From the NCBI GenBank assembly GCA_025331565.1, contig JAFREQ010000015.1, forward strand, positions 3,410,001-3,474,000: a stretch of 64,000 nt of DNA, read 5' to 3'. The stretch comes from Holacanthus passer. Its lineage: Eukaryota > Chordata > Actinopteri > Pomacanthidae. How positions within the stretch are numbered: the first letter of the stretch is position 1; every line of letters begins with the position of its first letter. The notes under the pieces were generated by a model that saw only the letters and a program-made list of their open reading frames with translations, did not search any database and was not told the origin of the DNA. The position numbers and the translations under genes are program-made. Shown here piece by piece: positions 38,901-49,779 of the stretch.

Positions 38901-41900
38901 GCCCTTCTGCTCTGTCAGTCCCAGCATCCTGGTGCCGACCACCCCGGGTAAGAGGAGCTCCGCCTCCACAGAGTACTGCCTGCTGCTGCCGTCCCGCCTG
39001 CGCTCCAGGACCACTGGTATGAGAACATGTACAAACCCAATTCCAAAACAGTTGGAACGCTGTGTAAAATGTAGATAAAAACAGATTTTGATGGTTTGCA
39101 AATCATTTAAACCCTATATTTAATTGAAAATGGTGCAAAGACAACACAACAAAGATTTTATTGTTCATGAAAATATATGCTCATTTTAAATTTGATGCCA
39201 GCAACACTCACAGTTTCTGGAGTTTTGAAGGTGAAATATTGTCATTCATTTGATATAGGATTTTGGCTGCTCAATAGTTCAGCCAGTTTAACACCTGAAC
39301 TCATTTTGACATTTGTCTTTGCACTATTTTATATTAAATATAGGGTTTAAATTATTTGCAAACCATCAAATTCTATTTTTACTAACACTTTGCACAGCGT
39401 CCCAACTTTTTAGGAATTGGGGTTGTATAGAGATAATGATAAATGCATATCATTTTGTCGTGTCAGCTGAATACCTGACAGCGATGCAGTCTCTCTGAAC
39501 ATGTTCTTCACAGTGGCAGAGAAGCTGGTCTTCCTGCCCAGTCCGCGAGTAACATTAGCAGAGAGGATCATGGGATGTCCATTAGCGGCCATTTTGGCTT
39601 CAAGGTGATAGCGTGTTCTCTGCTCTGACAGGAGGGTGTGAGTGTCAACCAAACCCTAAATATGACAAATGTGTTAACATATTTTATGATGGAAACTCAT
39701 TTTCAGAATAAATCCATCCACAACAGAAAAAGCATGTGACAGATAACGTCAATACTTACCAAGATATAATAATGAACACCATCAATCATCAGCTCCAGCT
39801 TTCCTGACTTTATATTCCTCTCTTGTTCAACTTGTCCTGAGAAAACAACACATTTTCAGCACTAAACCCTAACAGAAGTTGGGTTTTTTGTTAGTGGTGT
39901 CCCTCTGTGACCAACCTTGTATGAGGATGGTTTTCAGAGGATGGGTGATCCTCAGCAGCAGTCTGTGAGGATTGAGGGTCAGGTCCAGAGACATGTCCCT
40001 GGGGATGGAGGACTGAGGTGTGGCCAGGAGGAGGTGGATGGAGGCCTCTTTGGGGAGCCAGGTGCCTTTCTGAAACAGAAGTTGGGACAAATGTGGCTAG
40101 ATAAAAAGATCACACACGGAAGTCTACAATCATGCTTTTTACTTAATTAACACCATATCATGGCCGTGTGGTTCTCATTCAAAAAAACAGCTGAGAGAGA
40201 ATCATCTCACAGATGAAACTGTGTGTTTCCTTGCACCTGAGCGAGCAGAGAGTAGGCAGCCTCCAGCAGGTAGTAATGGAGGCCTCTGTCCAGCTTCAGC
40301 AGCCTCAGGGAGAGATGGGCCGGTCCTGGAGGGGGAAGTGAAACACCTGCAGCAGGAAGGGGGTAAGAGGCATTGGAGCACAGCTGCCAGCCGACCATCT
40401 TGGACCCTGTGAGGAATTAGAGACCAGTGTTCAAGTTTCATAATGCGACCATCACAGAAAGTCAGCCAATCAGTCAAAAAATTACAAGTGACATAGAATT
40501 TATGAGATCAATGTTTTGATGCATGATAACATAATTTAATGTCAGATCAGTAACAATGAATCAGTAACAATTCAAAAGTGTAAACGACCACACACAGCAT
40601 ATGAGGACTTACATGTCTTTGGTGTGCAGGTGGTCTTCTGGACTCGACTCTTTGGCCCCTTTATCTCCTCTCTGTGGTCTCCACTGAGCTGAAACATTCT
40701 GGAGCTGGTGAACAGAAAAGTTACACACACTCTTTAGGAAAATTCAAAACCGCAACATTATAAGCACTAACAGACATAGTGCTTCGTTTATTTTTCAGCA
40801 TTCAATTCTATTCATTCTATTCTATTCATCAATTCATTACAGAGAATTTAATGAGGGATGCTTTGAGGTGGTGTAGATAATTGAAACTCACCTGACAGAG
40901 ATGATGTCCATGACATCCTCCGGTGTGTTAAGTGTGACCCTGAGGTCCCGGCCCTCCTGCAGCTGAACACTGCCATCCAAACTGGTGGAGCTCCTCAGCT
41001 CAGAGACCCAGTCCACTGCAGCCTGACCCAGAGCTCCGTCCACCCCCATCCTGGCAGACAGCCCCACATGGGCACTGAGAAGAAAGACACTGGTTACACA
41101 GTTTGTCAATAAGTTTCAGAGTTGAAGCCCCTGTTATATGTGGTAATGTGGAAGTACTTGGGTTTGATGTAACCGGTCAGGGAGAAGTGAGAAGTATCTC
41201 TGTAGTTGACGTTGCCCTTCAGACGCAGTGAAAGCAGGGAGGTCATGTTGATGCCCAGTTTGACGGGCAAACCAGACAGAGATGGTAAAACCAGCTCCTC
41301 TGTCATCAGCACGGCCCTGTGGTTCAGCTGAACCTCCTGACCCTGGAGGACAAAGAGGGAGGAAGACAGACTGAAAACAGGAACGTGTGTGAAGTTGTGA
41401 GCAGGAAAACAGACAGAGAATTGACAGTCAGACAAAGTTAGTGACTGTGAGAAGGATCTACCTCTAGTATACCTTAAGCAGTTTGACAGCCAGTCCAGCC
41501 ACACTCAGCGACAGCTGGTTGATTTGATTGTAGAGATCTTCACATGTAAACACACTGAGCTCATTGCCAAACACCTTCACACCAACCCAACACTTGAGCT
41601 TGTCCTCATCTGCTCTCCTGCTGCCAAACAACTGGAGGAGGCAAAGCAAAAACATGTGATTAGCACTAAATCAAATGACCTTTCCTCAATGCAAAACAAT
41701 TTTTTTATGAACATAAATCTTAAACCATAAAATGCCTTTTTAATTATTAAGTCCAGTCTAGTCTAAGCTATTTTCCCATGCATAACCTTATAGTTATTCA
41801 CATGAGTTTACATACATATTTCAGAGTAATTACTGAAACGTAAATGTGCCAAAGCATTCATAATTGTTGGACACCCTCTGAAATTACTACTTAGATGTAA

Positions 41901-44900
41901 TGTAAGTAAATGTTTGTCTTACTTATGATCCTCTTATGTTGTAAACTTTCATTGATTCAAACTTCAAACTGTACATTTCAAAAAAAGTTTAAAAAATGTT
42001 TACTCTTCTCTAATTTTTAAAACACTTGTCTTACAACAATCACAGCAACCTCACCATGGCCCTGGCCTGGTCCAGATAACTGTTGGTCCTGGATAAACAC
42101 ATCTCTTGTTCTCCCCTGTGACCATCATTTGTGTTTCTTCCCGTCCTCCTGACCTCTTTGGGCTGCACACGTTTCCGACTTTGAACCACAGACTCTCTAT
42201 TGGAGTTGTGGGTCTGGTGCCCGAAAAAGTTCTTCAAAAGCGGCTCAGCATTTTCAATGTGAAGGTCCACCTGAAAACACAACGCATGCATGCAACGTCA
42301 TTTTGTGAGACTCTGATATACTTTAGGAACAAAAACCAGATGGATATGAAACTTACTTCCAGGAGGTTGTGGGCTCTGCCATGAAAGTATACTGTCAGGT
42401 TGGCTGTGGCAGATCTTGGCAGAAATGACTTGGGAGAGAAAACCAGAGATGTTTCCACATTTGTAACTCCAATGCCTGAAAAAAGCAGAAAAATAAAATA
42501 TGTTTGGATATGCATGTTAGTATTCATTTTCGTAATGATGGAAAAGCTGAAGCGAAGCCACCATAACCTGATGAAACAGTGTAGTCTGAATAGGAGGAGT
42601 ATTTCAGAAACTCCGCTTCAAAGTCTCTGCTGATGATATCGTCGGGCAGGGACTCAATTAGGGCCTGCTTCATGGGGTCCTCGCTCCTCAGGACATTCGT
42701 CAGGTGACTCCACACATATGAGCCCACTGGAGAAGCAGAAGAGCGAAAGCTTAAATTGTCAACAATATGATAAACAAAATAAGAAATCTCTGACAATGCC
42801 AGTGATATATATACAAGTGCGTGTTTGCAGTATATCATTTATTGCAAGTTGAGGATCAGCAGCTCACATGTTGTGCACACACATAATTATAACTAACAAC
42901 TGATATAAATTGTGTAACTTGTGCTATTGTTGTTAGCATCAGATCAGATAAATGTCTCTTTTGTACTTTCTGGCTTATAGTGTTTTTCTTGGTCCAGTAA
43001 CGAGGTCAAACAAAGAGGCAGAGACAGAAAGACCCCTTCACAGACTCTGACAAAGAAGTAAACTAACAAAAGAACTGGGCTGGACGTTGAAACCGGTGGC
43101 GAAGCTCTTCCTCCGGACTGGATTTGCATATGAAATGAATGTAAGATGAAACCTTAACGTGGAGGCTGTGAATTTATTTTATTTTAGTAACAAGCTCTAT
43201 TTTCATGCTCTTATACATCTTATTTACATTCAAAGTACTTCTTAATCATTAAAAGTTTTGAAAAACAGTTGTTTACTTTCCAGATTAATTATGAAATGTG
43301 ATGTGAAAGATCTTATTAGTAATTAGTATTAGTACTGAGTAGAAACAGAATGCTTCACAACTGCTACCTTTATTGACTAGAGTTGCAAAAACAGTTCAAT
43401 GTATTTAGATATTTATATTTATGTTAACATTAGTTTTAGTTTCTTATACTATTAATATTTCTTTGACACACACAAATTGTCTCTCGCTCTCTGTCTCTCT
43501 CTGTGTGTGTCTGTCTTTCTCTCTGCCACCCCCAACCTCTCTGTCTCCCTCTGTCTCTGTCTCTCTCGCTTTCTTTGTAAACTTTGTAAAATGTAAAGAA
43601 TCAAGTTGGAATTGAAATAAAACAGAATCCTTTCATATAAAATTTCCAAGTACTTTGGTGAAGCAGACTTGAAATTGGTCTATAATTAGAAAAACATGGA
43701 TCATTAACTTTGTACAAACATCTGTAGTCAATTTTATGTCTTGTGGTATGACACCACTATTCAAAAACAATGAAAATATGCAAAAGTGTCTGCAATAAAG
43801 AATGTTTGAGAAATATGATCATGACCATCAGAGGACTGACTTAGTTCATCAATAATGTCAACTGTTTAACGTTCTCACTGGGAGAAGCTGTTATGGGAAT
43901 CCTCTCCACAAACCACAGCGGTTTCAATCAGACCTTGGCTGGAGGTCTCGTTCCTCAGCGTCGTCTTCACCACTTCAAACACGTCCTGGTCGGGGCAGCG
44001 CATGAGCTGCTGGTATGCAGCCATTCTGACCTCGGGATCCTCCTGGGAGGAGCGGTACAGCTGCAACAGCACAGATCTCTGAAGGAAGGAAGCTGCTGTC
44101 AGTCACCGATGTTAGACTGTCGATCACCTCTTCACCTTCACCTTAACTCATCATGAATCAATTACAACGTCATTCATGAAGTTAGCTCCTGTGATATGGC
44201 TATTAAGGCTGTTGACTTAAGTATTAGTTTCATAATCGACTCACATTAGCTGAGCAGTGAAAACGTCTGAAGGCTTGGACGGCAGCAAGTCTCAGCTCCA
44301 GTGCAGATGAGCGGTCGAGCATGAAGCGGTTTAGGAGAGGAATGAAGGTTGGAGCAGACAGACCCAAGTTTCCCACTGATTTCAGCGCATGAAAAAGCTG
44401 CCAGGTGACAAAATATATGCATTACATCAATCATCCATGCTTTAGACATCAAATCACCCGGCTCAGTGTCAGTACATAATGTGAAGTGCACCTACTGTTT
44501 GAGTGGGTTGTTTTCCCTCGCAGCCCTCCTTCAGGGTTCCCTCAACCACCTGTATGAAGGTCTGTACCTGAGGAAGTTCACTGCAGGAGCTTTGAGACCT
44601 TTGGCACAACTGATAGACCAAAGACGATCCAGCTAGCAGTGCCTTGGACTGCACCTCGGGGACCTCCAGTAAGACCTAACACAGACAGCAGAGATACAGC
44701 TTGTGCTATAGAAATGAGCGAGATGTGTATTTTCATGGATGGATGCAGCTACTTATCTTACACATTTTCATATGATATCTCTGCTGACATTAGCTTGACT
44801 GACATATCTGACAAACAAATACAGAAAGTAGTTTTGATGAGAGATCATCCAGAGGTTCCTACATTGATGGAGTCGATGATTTGTGGTGACGGATGCGGGA

Positions 44901-47900
44901 CGAGGGCTATGGTGGTGAGAAGAGCATGAGCCTGTTCCTCCTCCAGCTCTTTGTTCCTTATTAGCTCAGTCAGTAGTATGATGCAGTTTTCAGAGCCACA
45001 GGCTGGTAACGCATCCAACAAAGGCTGCCTGTTCAAACAGTTAATCAACATCCGTATCAACCTCTGTTGCATGTACGCAACCAGTAACAACAATATGATG
45101 TGGTCTATAAAAATTAATAAGTAGTTTGACATTTTGGGAGACAAGCTTGTTTACTTTCTTGCAGAGAGTTAGACGAGAAGATCGATACCACTACCGTGTA
45201 TGTACGGCAAATAAATGTAGTAAACAGTGTGACTATTTCTCTGGGTGTAATGACTTCCTGGAGTCTCTGATTCTTGCTTACAAGCATAATATAATAAAGG
45301 TGTATTTGCTATATTCTATGGTAGGTAATACTAAGGACTAAGGACCCTGTCTTGCTCTGGCATGTTAGGTCATCTGTGTATGTAGGTCATCTGTGAGAAG
45401 CGTCTAATTAACTTGACTACTGTCCCACACAGACTCCCCTTTGTTTGCTTGTTGACTTGGCCGGAGGCTGTGTGTATTTTTCTTATAATAACCCATAAAC
45501 ACGAGTCATTCGCTCTTTAATCCAATTCACTCGTAGCTAAGCACAAGTGAAATAAAGTGAGAGTGTGGAGATGTGCAACTTGAAAAGTCATGTGGAGACA
45601 CTGATAAAAAAGTGGAGCACAAGCCAAAAGACGCTCCATTATAAAACACTGAGGAAATACTGACCAGTCATTGCGGCACTTGAAAGATGCCTCTTGCCAA
45701 AGCGTCTTGAGTTGAGGGAGAGTCAGATCTCTCAGGTGGAAAGCCAGTTGAAGGAACTCTTGTGATACCTAGGAGAAGATAAAATCCCAACACATACTGT
45801 ATATGTATGTATTTCTTTCAAAACTATTGCTGCACAACCAGAAGCAGCTGCTTCCTGCAGAACTGTGAACACACTTTTTCATTCCATCAATCACCTGATC
45901 CCCACACAGTCATTTCACCACAGAGTGTGTCGGCCTCTGGGTCTGACGGCCTCTTTTAAACACTTCCCATGTAAACAGACTACGAAGAAGGCTGCCAGAT
46001 TAGGTTTGACTGACCTCCTGTGTATGGGAGACATTAAAGTGATTGGCTCATACACAGCAAAGTCTCAGGGGAAGTGGAGCCAGGACTTACAAACACAGAC
46101 GAGCCAACAGTGGTCTGGCAGGGTACGGGCTACTAAAAGTGATTCATATTCGTAGTTGAAAAGGACTGCGGCACGTAAAGTACGGCAGATAAACTGAAAC
46201 ATGCAATAAGTGTTCCTTACAGGTAGATACATTTAAAAGATGACCTACCAGTTGTGGGTCTGAGGCGAGGCTACATAACATCCTGACACTTTGACTGGCT
46301 TGCTGAGGTGTTGACGGTCTGGCTTTTCCAGGCCTTGCAGCCCCTTCATCCTCAAACTGCAGGTCGGTCAACACACCAGGACCTAAAGAGTCTGCAGGAG
46401 CGTGGAGGAGAGAAGGCATCAGGGTCCATGTCTGTAAAAACAGTACAGCTGCAGAAGTGTTAATACCATCCCTAACCTGTGCCTGGAGGAGTCCCTGGCT
46501 GGGCTCTGAGCAGGATCAGGGTGGACACTGTTTGGGTCTTCACCAGCCCTGCAGTCCTGGACCACGTCACCATGGAAACGGCTTCAGTGCAGTTGACCTC
46601 TTGCATCACTGTAACTCCATGCTTTTGAACACAATGCAGCTCTGACTGCACTGACTGGAAAAAAAGACAAGAAACAAAGCTCCTGTCATAAAAGTGTATA
46701 TCAAATGCAAGAAGTGCTGATGTAATATTAATAACAGTGGGCTACAAAAGACATCCTCTTACTCAGTGGAGTGAAAATCTCAAGCGACAACACCCATTTT
46801 CAACTTCCACTGTTCTAGAACTCAGATACCAGAGAGTAGAAAAAAGGAATCTGCAAGCGGTGTGCAACCCGGTGTCGTGGCAAAGCATGTAACAGATTGT
46901 CATTCTGTGGTTTCACACAGGTTTCGAACCACAGCCACCAGCATGAAAGTTCTCTGTTTGACCCATCCCTCATCCCTATGTGGACTTTGTTGCTCTTTAG
47001 TCTACATTTGCCCTTGCTCTGCTCATTACGGCACCCTGCTGATAATGCACCTTCATACATGTGTGTTGGCAAAATGTGACAGTGACGCTGTCCTCTAGTG
47101 GATCGCCAAGTCTATTACACACACCAACAATGGGATCCAATATTTTCTGTTTAATTACTTGGAATTTGTATTTATTTATTTAAATGATTGTCTTAACGCT
47201 GTTTAAAATGTAACTGAAGAAATACTGACTTACTTATACCTCGAAGTAGTCATATTTAAACATGCTGTGTCTAAAATGGAATCGGCTCATGACACAAAGA
47301 CCATGTGTATGATTTTAATTGTAGGATGTAAACTCCCCTCAAGTTGCTTAAAGCCCCAAACTCCAGAGAGAAGGCGCATGGCCTCAGTGTTCGCCACATT
47401 GCCATGCATTAACAAAGAAAGAAGAGAAGCAAACTCACTGTATCTCCACTTAAAGAAACTGAATGGGGCCAGAAGTTTGCCAGCCTGGACTGTTGGCACT
47501 GTTTTAGATCCCTGCTCTTCAGCAGTACAGGTCCTCGCCTCTCATACCTGCTGGTGCATGTCCCATACACATCCGTCTGAGAAAGACGCATTAAAGAAAA
47601 GTCAGATAATCACCCTGTGATTCCATCATATTATGGCAAGATGATGTTAATCATGGTTATTGTTCGTAGCAGGAGCAGAGACGGTATTTGTCAGGCTAGA
47701 AGAAGTAGCTGTTGCACTTTTTATTTTGAAAATTCCATAAAGACTGAGGAGCTGCTTTATGTGTACAGCTTGTTAACTGTATGTATTACATAGAACGTAG
47801 CCCTCATCAACCCTCACCTCCTTTACTAATTCCTGTTTGGCAGCCGTGCGGGAGGTCTGGAGCATGCTCAGTAGAGCCCTTTTAATGTTGAGGGCCCACA

Positions 47901-48955
47901 CCTGCTCCCCCTCCTGGAGACAGAGGGCCGTGACCTTTCCCCCCTGGAGGGAGAACTTGAGGCGCGTTCTCTCCAGTGACTCCCTGGGAAACAAAAACAC
48001 CAGATGAGCCCCCCGAGACCCAGGAACACAGACAAGTGGGGCATCTGAACAAAGTATCACATTCATAGGAAAAACAGTCGTAGCATTCCAAAATGATCTG
48101 GACTTACACTTTCAAGAGGAGAACATATAGACCCATATGCTTGTATGCATAATAATTGAGCAGATGAAGGGCAAATCATGCATTAATTCATTCACTACCC
48201 TTTAAAAAAACGTATCTGTATATTACCTCAAACTCTTTAAACGTTGCACAGAGTGTTCCTTCTGAGGGGAAAGCCGCTTTATCTGTGGGTTCCTGATCTG
48301 TTGGACAAGCGTGTGCAGAAATAATTGACCTTTTGCAATATTTCATAAAACTTTTTTTCCCACAAACTTTAGTAAAGCTGACCTGCATCATTAGGTGACA
48401 CTTGGAAACCACGTCGATATCAACCACACAGTCCAAAGCCAGTCCATTCCTGCCAGCATTGGAGCCATGAAGGGTTGTGGTAATTGTCGTGCTATACCTG
48501 TAAGTATACCTCACCCCTCTCTGATAGGACAAGTCAGGGGTAGAAAACCCTATAGAAATGAAACGATAATAAGACCCAAAGAAAAAAAGTGTTTCACTAA
48601 GACAAATTTTGTATACAAATAATTAAATGTCTTGCATTAAAAGTTGTTGTATCTATCATCATATTTGATATCAGAAACAAACTGGATTCTCACCAGCACA
48701 ACTTGAATCACAGAGGTTTGGTTCCGTCTGAAAGCAATCACCTACTGCATAGCAAATCAGGTTAAAAATATCAGACATCATGACAAAGAACCGCCATACT
48801 GAACCCTCAAAGTCATGTAATCTTTAGTCAACTCTGCTTTCACTGGAAAATAAAATGACACAACAATAATGAATATAACTGACAAAAAACTCACCATGTA
48901 AGAGAAAAATGAGTGTAACATGCAGACAATTGAGCAGTAACAAGGACACAGCCAT
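17963..48955 (-). CDS. Apolipophorin/apoB-like large lipid transfer protein with C-terminal VWD
   Basis: I traced 74 coding exons (coordinates in the block entries below). Every junction keeps phase and no stop interrupts the 12,480-base coding sequence, giving a predicted 4,159 aa. Order: signal peptide; vitellogenin-type lipid-transfer module (aa about 38-690); DUF1943-type segment with GLPVKLGINMTS (near aa 800); a long beta-rich repeat body; VWD (aa about 3920-4070); C8-like tail. Members of this family (apoB, apolipophorin, vitellogenin, MTP) are secreted or ER proteins that carry neutral lipid. The length is near human apoB (about 4,560 aa). However, the GLPVKL segment and the VWD fit insect apolipophorin precursor better, and vertebrate apoB lacks VWD. 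No serine-rich phosvitin-like block is present, so it is not an egg-yolk vitellogenin. Lipid transport is inferred from family; no established gene name is known to me. Confidence 0.88.
22767..23010. repeat. Tc1-family fragment in an intron of the lipid transfer gene
   Basis: Near-identical to 5050-5207 over its first ~180 bases and continuing to a gcacagtgtcacattac end related to the family terminus. It sits between exons 62 and 61, about 90 bases upstream (in gene orientation) of the weak exon 62 acceptor. Confidence 0.65.
23877..23929. repeat. (CA)n microsatellite directly at a splice acceptor
   Basis: About 26 CA units (TG on the coding strand) end two bases before the acceptor AG of exon 59 (exon high end 23874). 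They take the place of a normal polypyrimidine tract. Confidence 0.9.
27327..32637 (-). other. Exons 42-48: central repeat region including the largest exon
   Basis: Exons 31531-32637 (369 codons), 30311-30673 (121), 29406-29759 (118), 28305-28640 (112), 28090-28221, 27747-27899 and 27327-27443; all phase 0 to phase 0. Exons 42-45 each end in a cysteine pattern right at the donor: QRCVLLK, SYCPALQ, SKCPVLQ, NNCSVIQ. Each repeat carries an (L)xHSxxxLxxxGVP-type motif, for example LTHSSVLVLTYLGVPTKSSL at 32371-32430 and YSVPLLKKLGVPTNAAL in exon 47. This suggests growth by exon duplication. Confidence 0.85.
29155..29211 (+). repeat. LINE 3' tail with (CTTAT)n
   Basis: aatttccccactgtgggacg followed by aataaaggtttatcttatct and four CTTAT units; sister of 13664-13709. 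It lies in intron 44 of the lipid transfer gene. Confidence 0.65.
33220..36581 (-). other. Exons 31-41: proximal beta-rich body
   Basis: Exons: 36439-36581, 36147-36306, 35967-36050, 35406-35543, 35081-35197, 34901-34993, 34552-34772, 34206-34399, 33830-34084, 33513-33742 and 33220-33384. They encode alternating polar/hydrophobic beta segments with repeated HS-containing motifs (AQMSHSLQRGD, AKLSHSFHLLNAT then GVPANSSAQV across the exon 39/40 junction). Exon 39 also holds an acidic loop (DSSDREDEES). Confidence 0.78.
36663..41631 (-). other. Exons 17-30: DUF1943-type segment and first beta sheets
   Basis: Exons: 41473-41631, 41158-41342, 40892-41074, 40613-40704, 40237-40406, 39916-40069, 39760-39836, 39475-39655, 38858-39013, 38090-38223, 37720-37878, 37355-37538, 37034-37245 and 36663-36851. 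Exon 17 begins near KVFGNELSVFTCEDL, and exon 18 has ELVLPSLSGLPVKLGINMTS. These correspond to the open beta-sheet part of the lipid cavity in large lipid transfer proteins; the GLPxKL form is shared with apolipophorins and vitellogenins rather than apoB. Confidence 0.8.
39027..39427. mobile_element. Tc1-family MITE with terminal inverted repeats
   Basis: A 401-base element runs from tacaaacccaattccaaaac to gtcccaactttttaggaatt / ggggttgta. Its ends are inverted copies (tacaa-ccccaattcc...gttgggacgctgtg), and inner flanks also pair (tttgcaaatcatttaaaccc against gggtttaaattatttgcaaa). It carries no coding sequence and lies in intron 24 of the lipid transfer gene. Its terminus matches the relic at 1-433. 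Confidence 0.85.
42900..43166 (+). repeat. Unclassified dispersed repeat, copy A
   Basis: About 267 bases highly similar to 51243-51516 in the same orientation, sharing caaagaggcagagacagaaa, ccttcacagactctgacaaa, gaactgggctggacgtt and gaagctcttcctcc. It lies in intron 13 of the lipid transfer gene. No coding capacity or terminal repeats seen. Confidence 0.8.
43480..43571. repeat. (TCTCTG)n-like pyrimidine microsatellite
   Basis: A run of tctctctg/tgtgtctgtc units; low-complexity sequence in intron 13 of the lipid transfer gene. Confidence 0.75.
45121..45260. repeat. Common fish interspersed repeat fragment
   Basis: tttgacattttgggagacaa, then gagagttagacgagaagatc and gataccactaccgtgtatgt, resembles a repeat that is abundant in percomorph genomes. 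I cannot give its class. Confidence 0.5.
46249..48955 (-). other. Exons 1-8: signal peptide and N-terminal beta barrel
   Basis: Exons: 48895-48955, 48694-48744, 48383-48549, 48227-48261, 47818-47983, 47439-47576, 46477-46654 and 46249-46391. Exon 1 encodes a signal peptide (MAVSLLLLNCLHVTLIFLLH). Exon 3 has RYTYRYSTTITTTLHG and DCVVDIDVVSKCHL, exon 5 VWALNIKRALLSMLQ, and exon 6 DVYGTCTSRYE with KSRDLKQC. These align by eye with the conserved N-terminus of apoB/apolipophorin (YxYxY...LNIKRG..S.L, VYGxC, DLxxC). Confidence 0.85.
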
Positions 48956-49779
48956 TGAAACCCCAAGTCACTGCAGGTCTGGCTGCCTCCAAGCCTCCAC
49001 ATGTAAGCGAGATGAAAACCAAGCAGTGTTCACAGCCACTGAATGACCACGCTTGTACGTGGGCTTCCACAGTGACCCATAGTGCTCACAGCGAACCAAT
49101 CAGGAAATACCTTCCAAGTTGGAGCTACAAACATTCACTGAGCCAATCACTTGACACAGCACCGGGCCTCACAAAAAATAAAAAAACAGAAGCGTTCTTA
49201 TTCCCCCATTAACTTGGACAGACATAAGACATGAGCCACATATGGAGAAAAAAATCCAGTTTATTGCAGGAAAGTTAAACCGCATAATATTCAGCCTGAG
49301 ACATAGTTATCTTACAGGTTCTCTGCATAGGTGCAATATAAAGAGGTGGATAAAATAATAGGAACACAAGGTGCATGCATTAATATAGCATAGCAAAACA
49401 AAGCCTGCAATACTAATTACTGTTATTATATTTATCATGAGTGTTTATGCTATTGCACCCCTTCTTTAACAGTAAGCTTAGAGATGAATTGAGGATACAC
49501 ACTCCTACACACAAACACACACTGTCAATATGACCATAAATCAATAAGCCACAACAACCAGCGTGGACTCTAATCTATTAAATGCTGATTCATAAACCTC
49601 TTTGAAGACAAACAACTACAGCTGAGAGAGGTGAGCATGAGAGAAGAGAGACATCTAGTGTCTGTGTTTTATGGATAAAGACAGTTGTCAAAGTGGAGAT
49701 GCGTGTGTGGTGGTGGTGGTGTGGGGGTGGAGGGGGGCTGTGACTGCTCCTCCTAGAACCAGATTAGACACAAATGTGG
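48956..49779. other. Upstream region of the lipid transfer gene
   Basis: No gene seen. The promoter and any untranslated first exon of the minus-strand gene should lie here or further up, but I find no clear core element. A GT-rich patch (gtgtgtggtggtggtggtgt) is at about 49702-49730. Confidence 0.4.

Larger units (their letters stand above)
42055..45768 (-). other. Exons 9-16: helical domain of the vitellogenin-type module
   Basis: Exons: 45665-45768, 44863-45028, 44496-44675, 44245-44397, 43934-44078, 42568-42726, 42357-42475 and 42055-42270. They encode paired helices resembling the superhelical domain of apoB, MTP and lipovitellin (EVRMAAYQQLMRCPDQDVF, YVWSHLTNVLRSEDP). Exon 16 continues from LHIENAEPLLKNFFG into a basic stretch with SRKRVQPKEVRRTGR near aa 686-700. 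Confidence 0.85.

Noticed and set aside
46865..46960. Possible tRNA gene suggested by ggtttcgaacc
   Set aside because: Only a T-arm-like motif is present; no A box, anticodon stem or acceptor stem could be paired.
17963..48955. Reading the giant gene as a plain apoB orthologue or as vitellogenin
   Set aside because: apoB lacks a VWD domain and has a giant exon. Vitellogenins are less than half this length and usually carry a serine-rich phosvitin block, which is absent here.
17963..48955. Giant gene as a decaying pseudogene
   Set aside because: All 73 junctions keep phase with GT..AG sites and no in-frame stop or frameshift was met; only one acceptor (exon 62) is weak.
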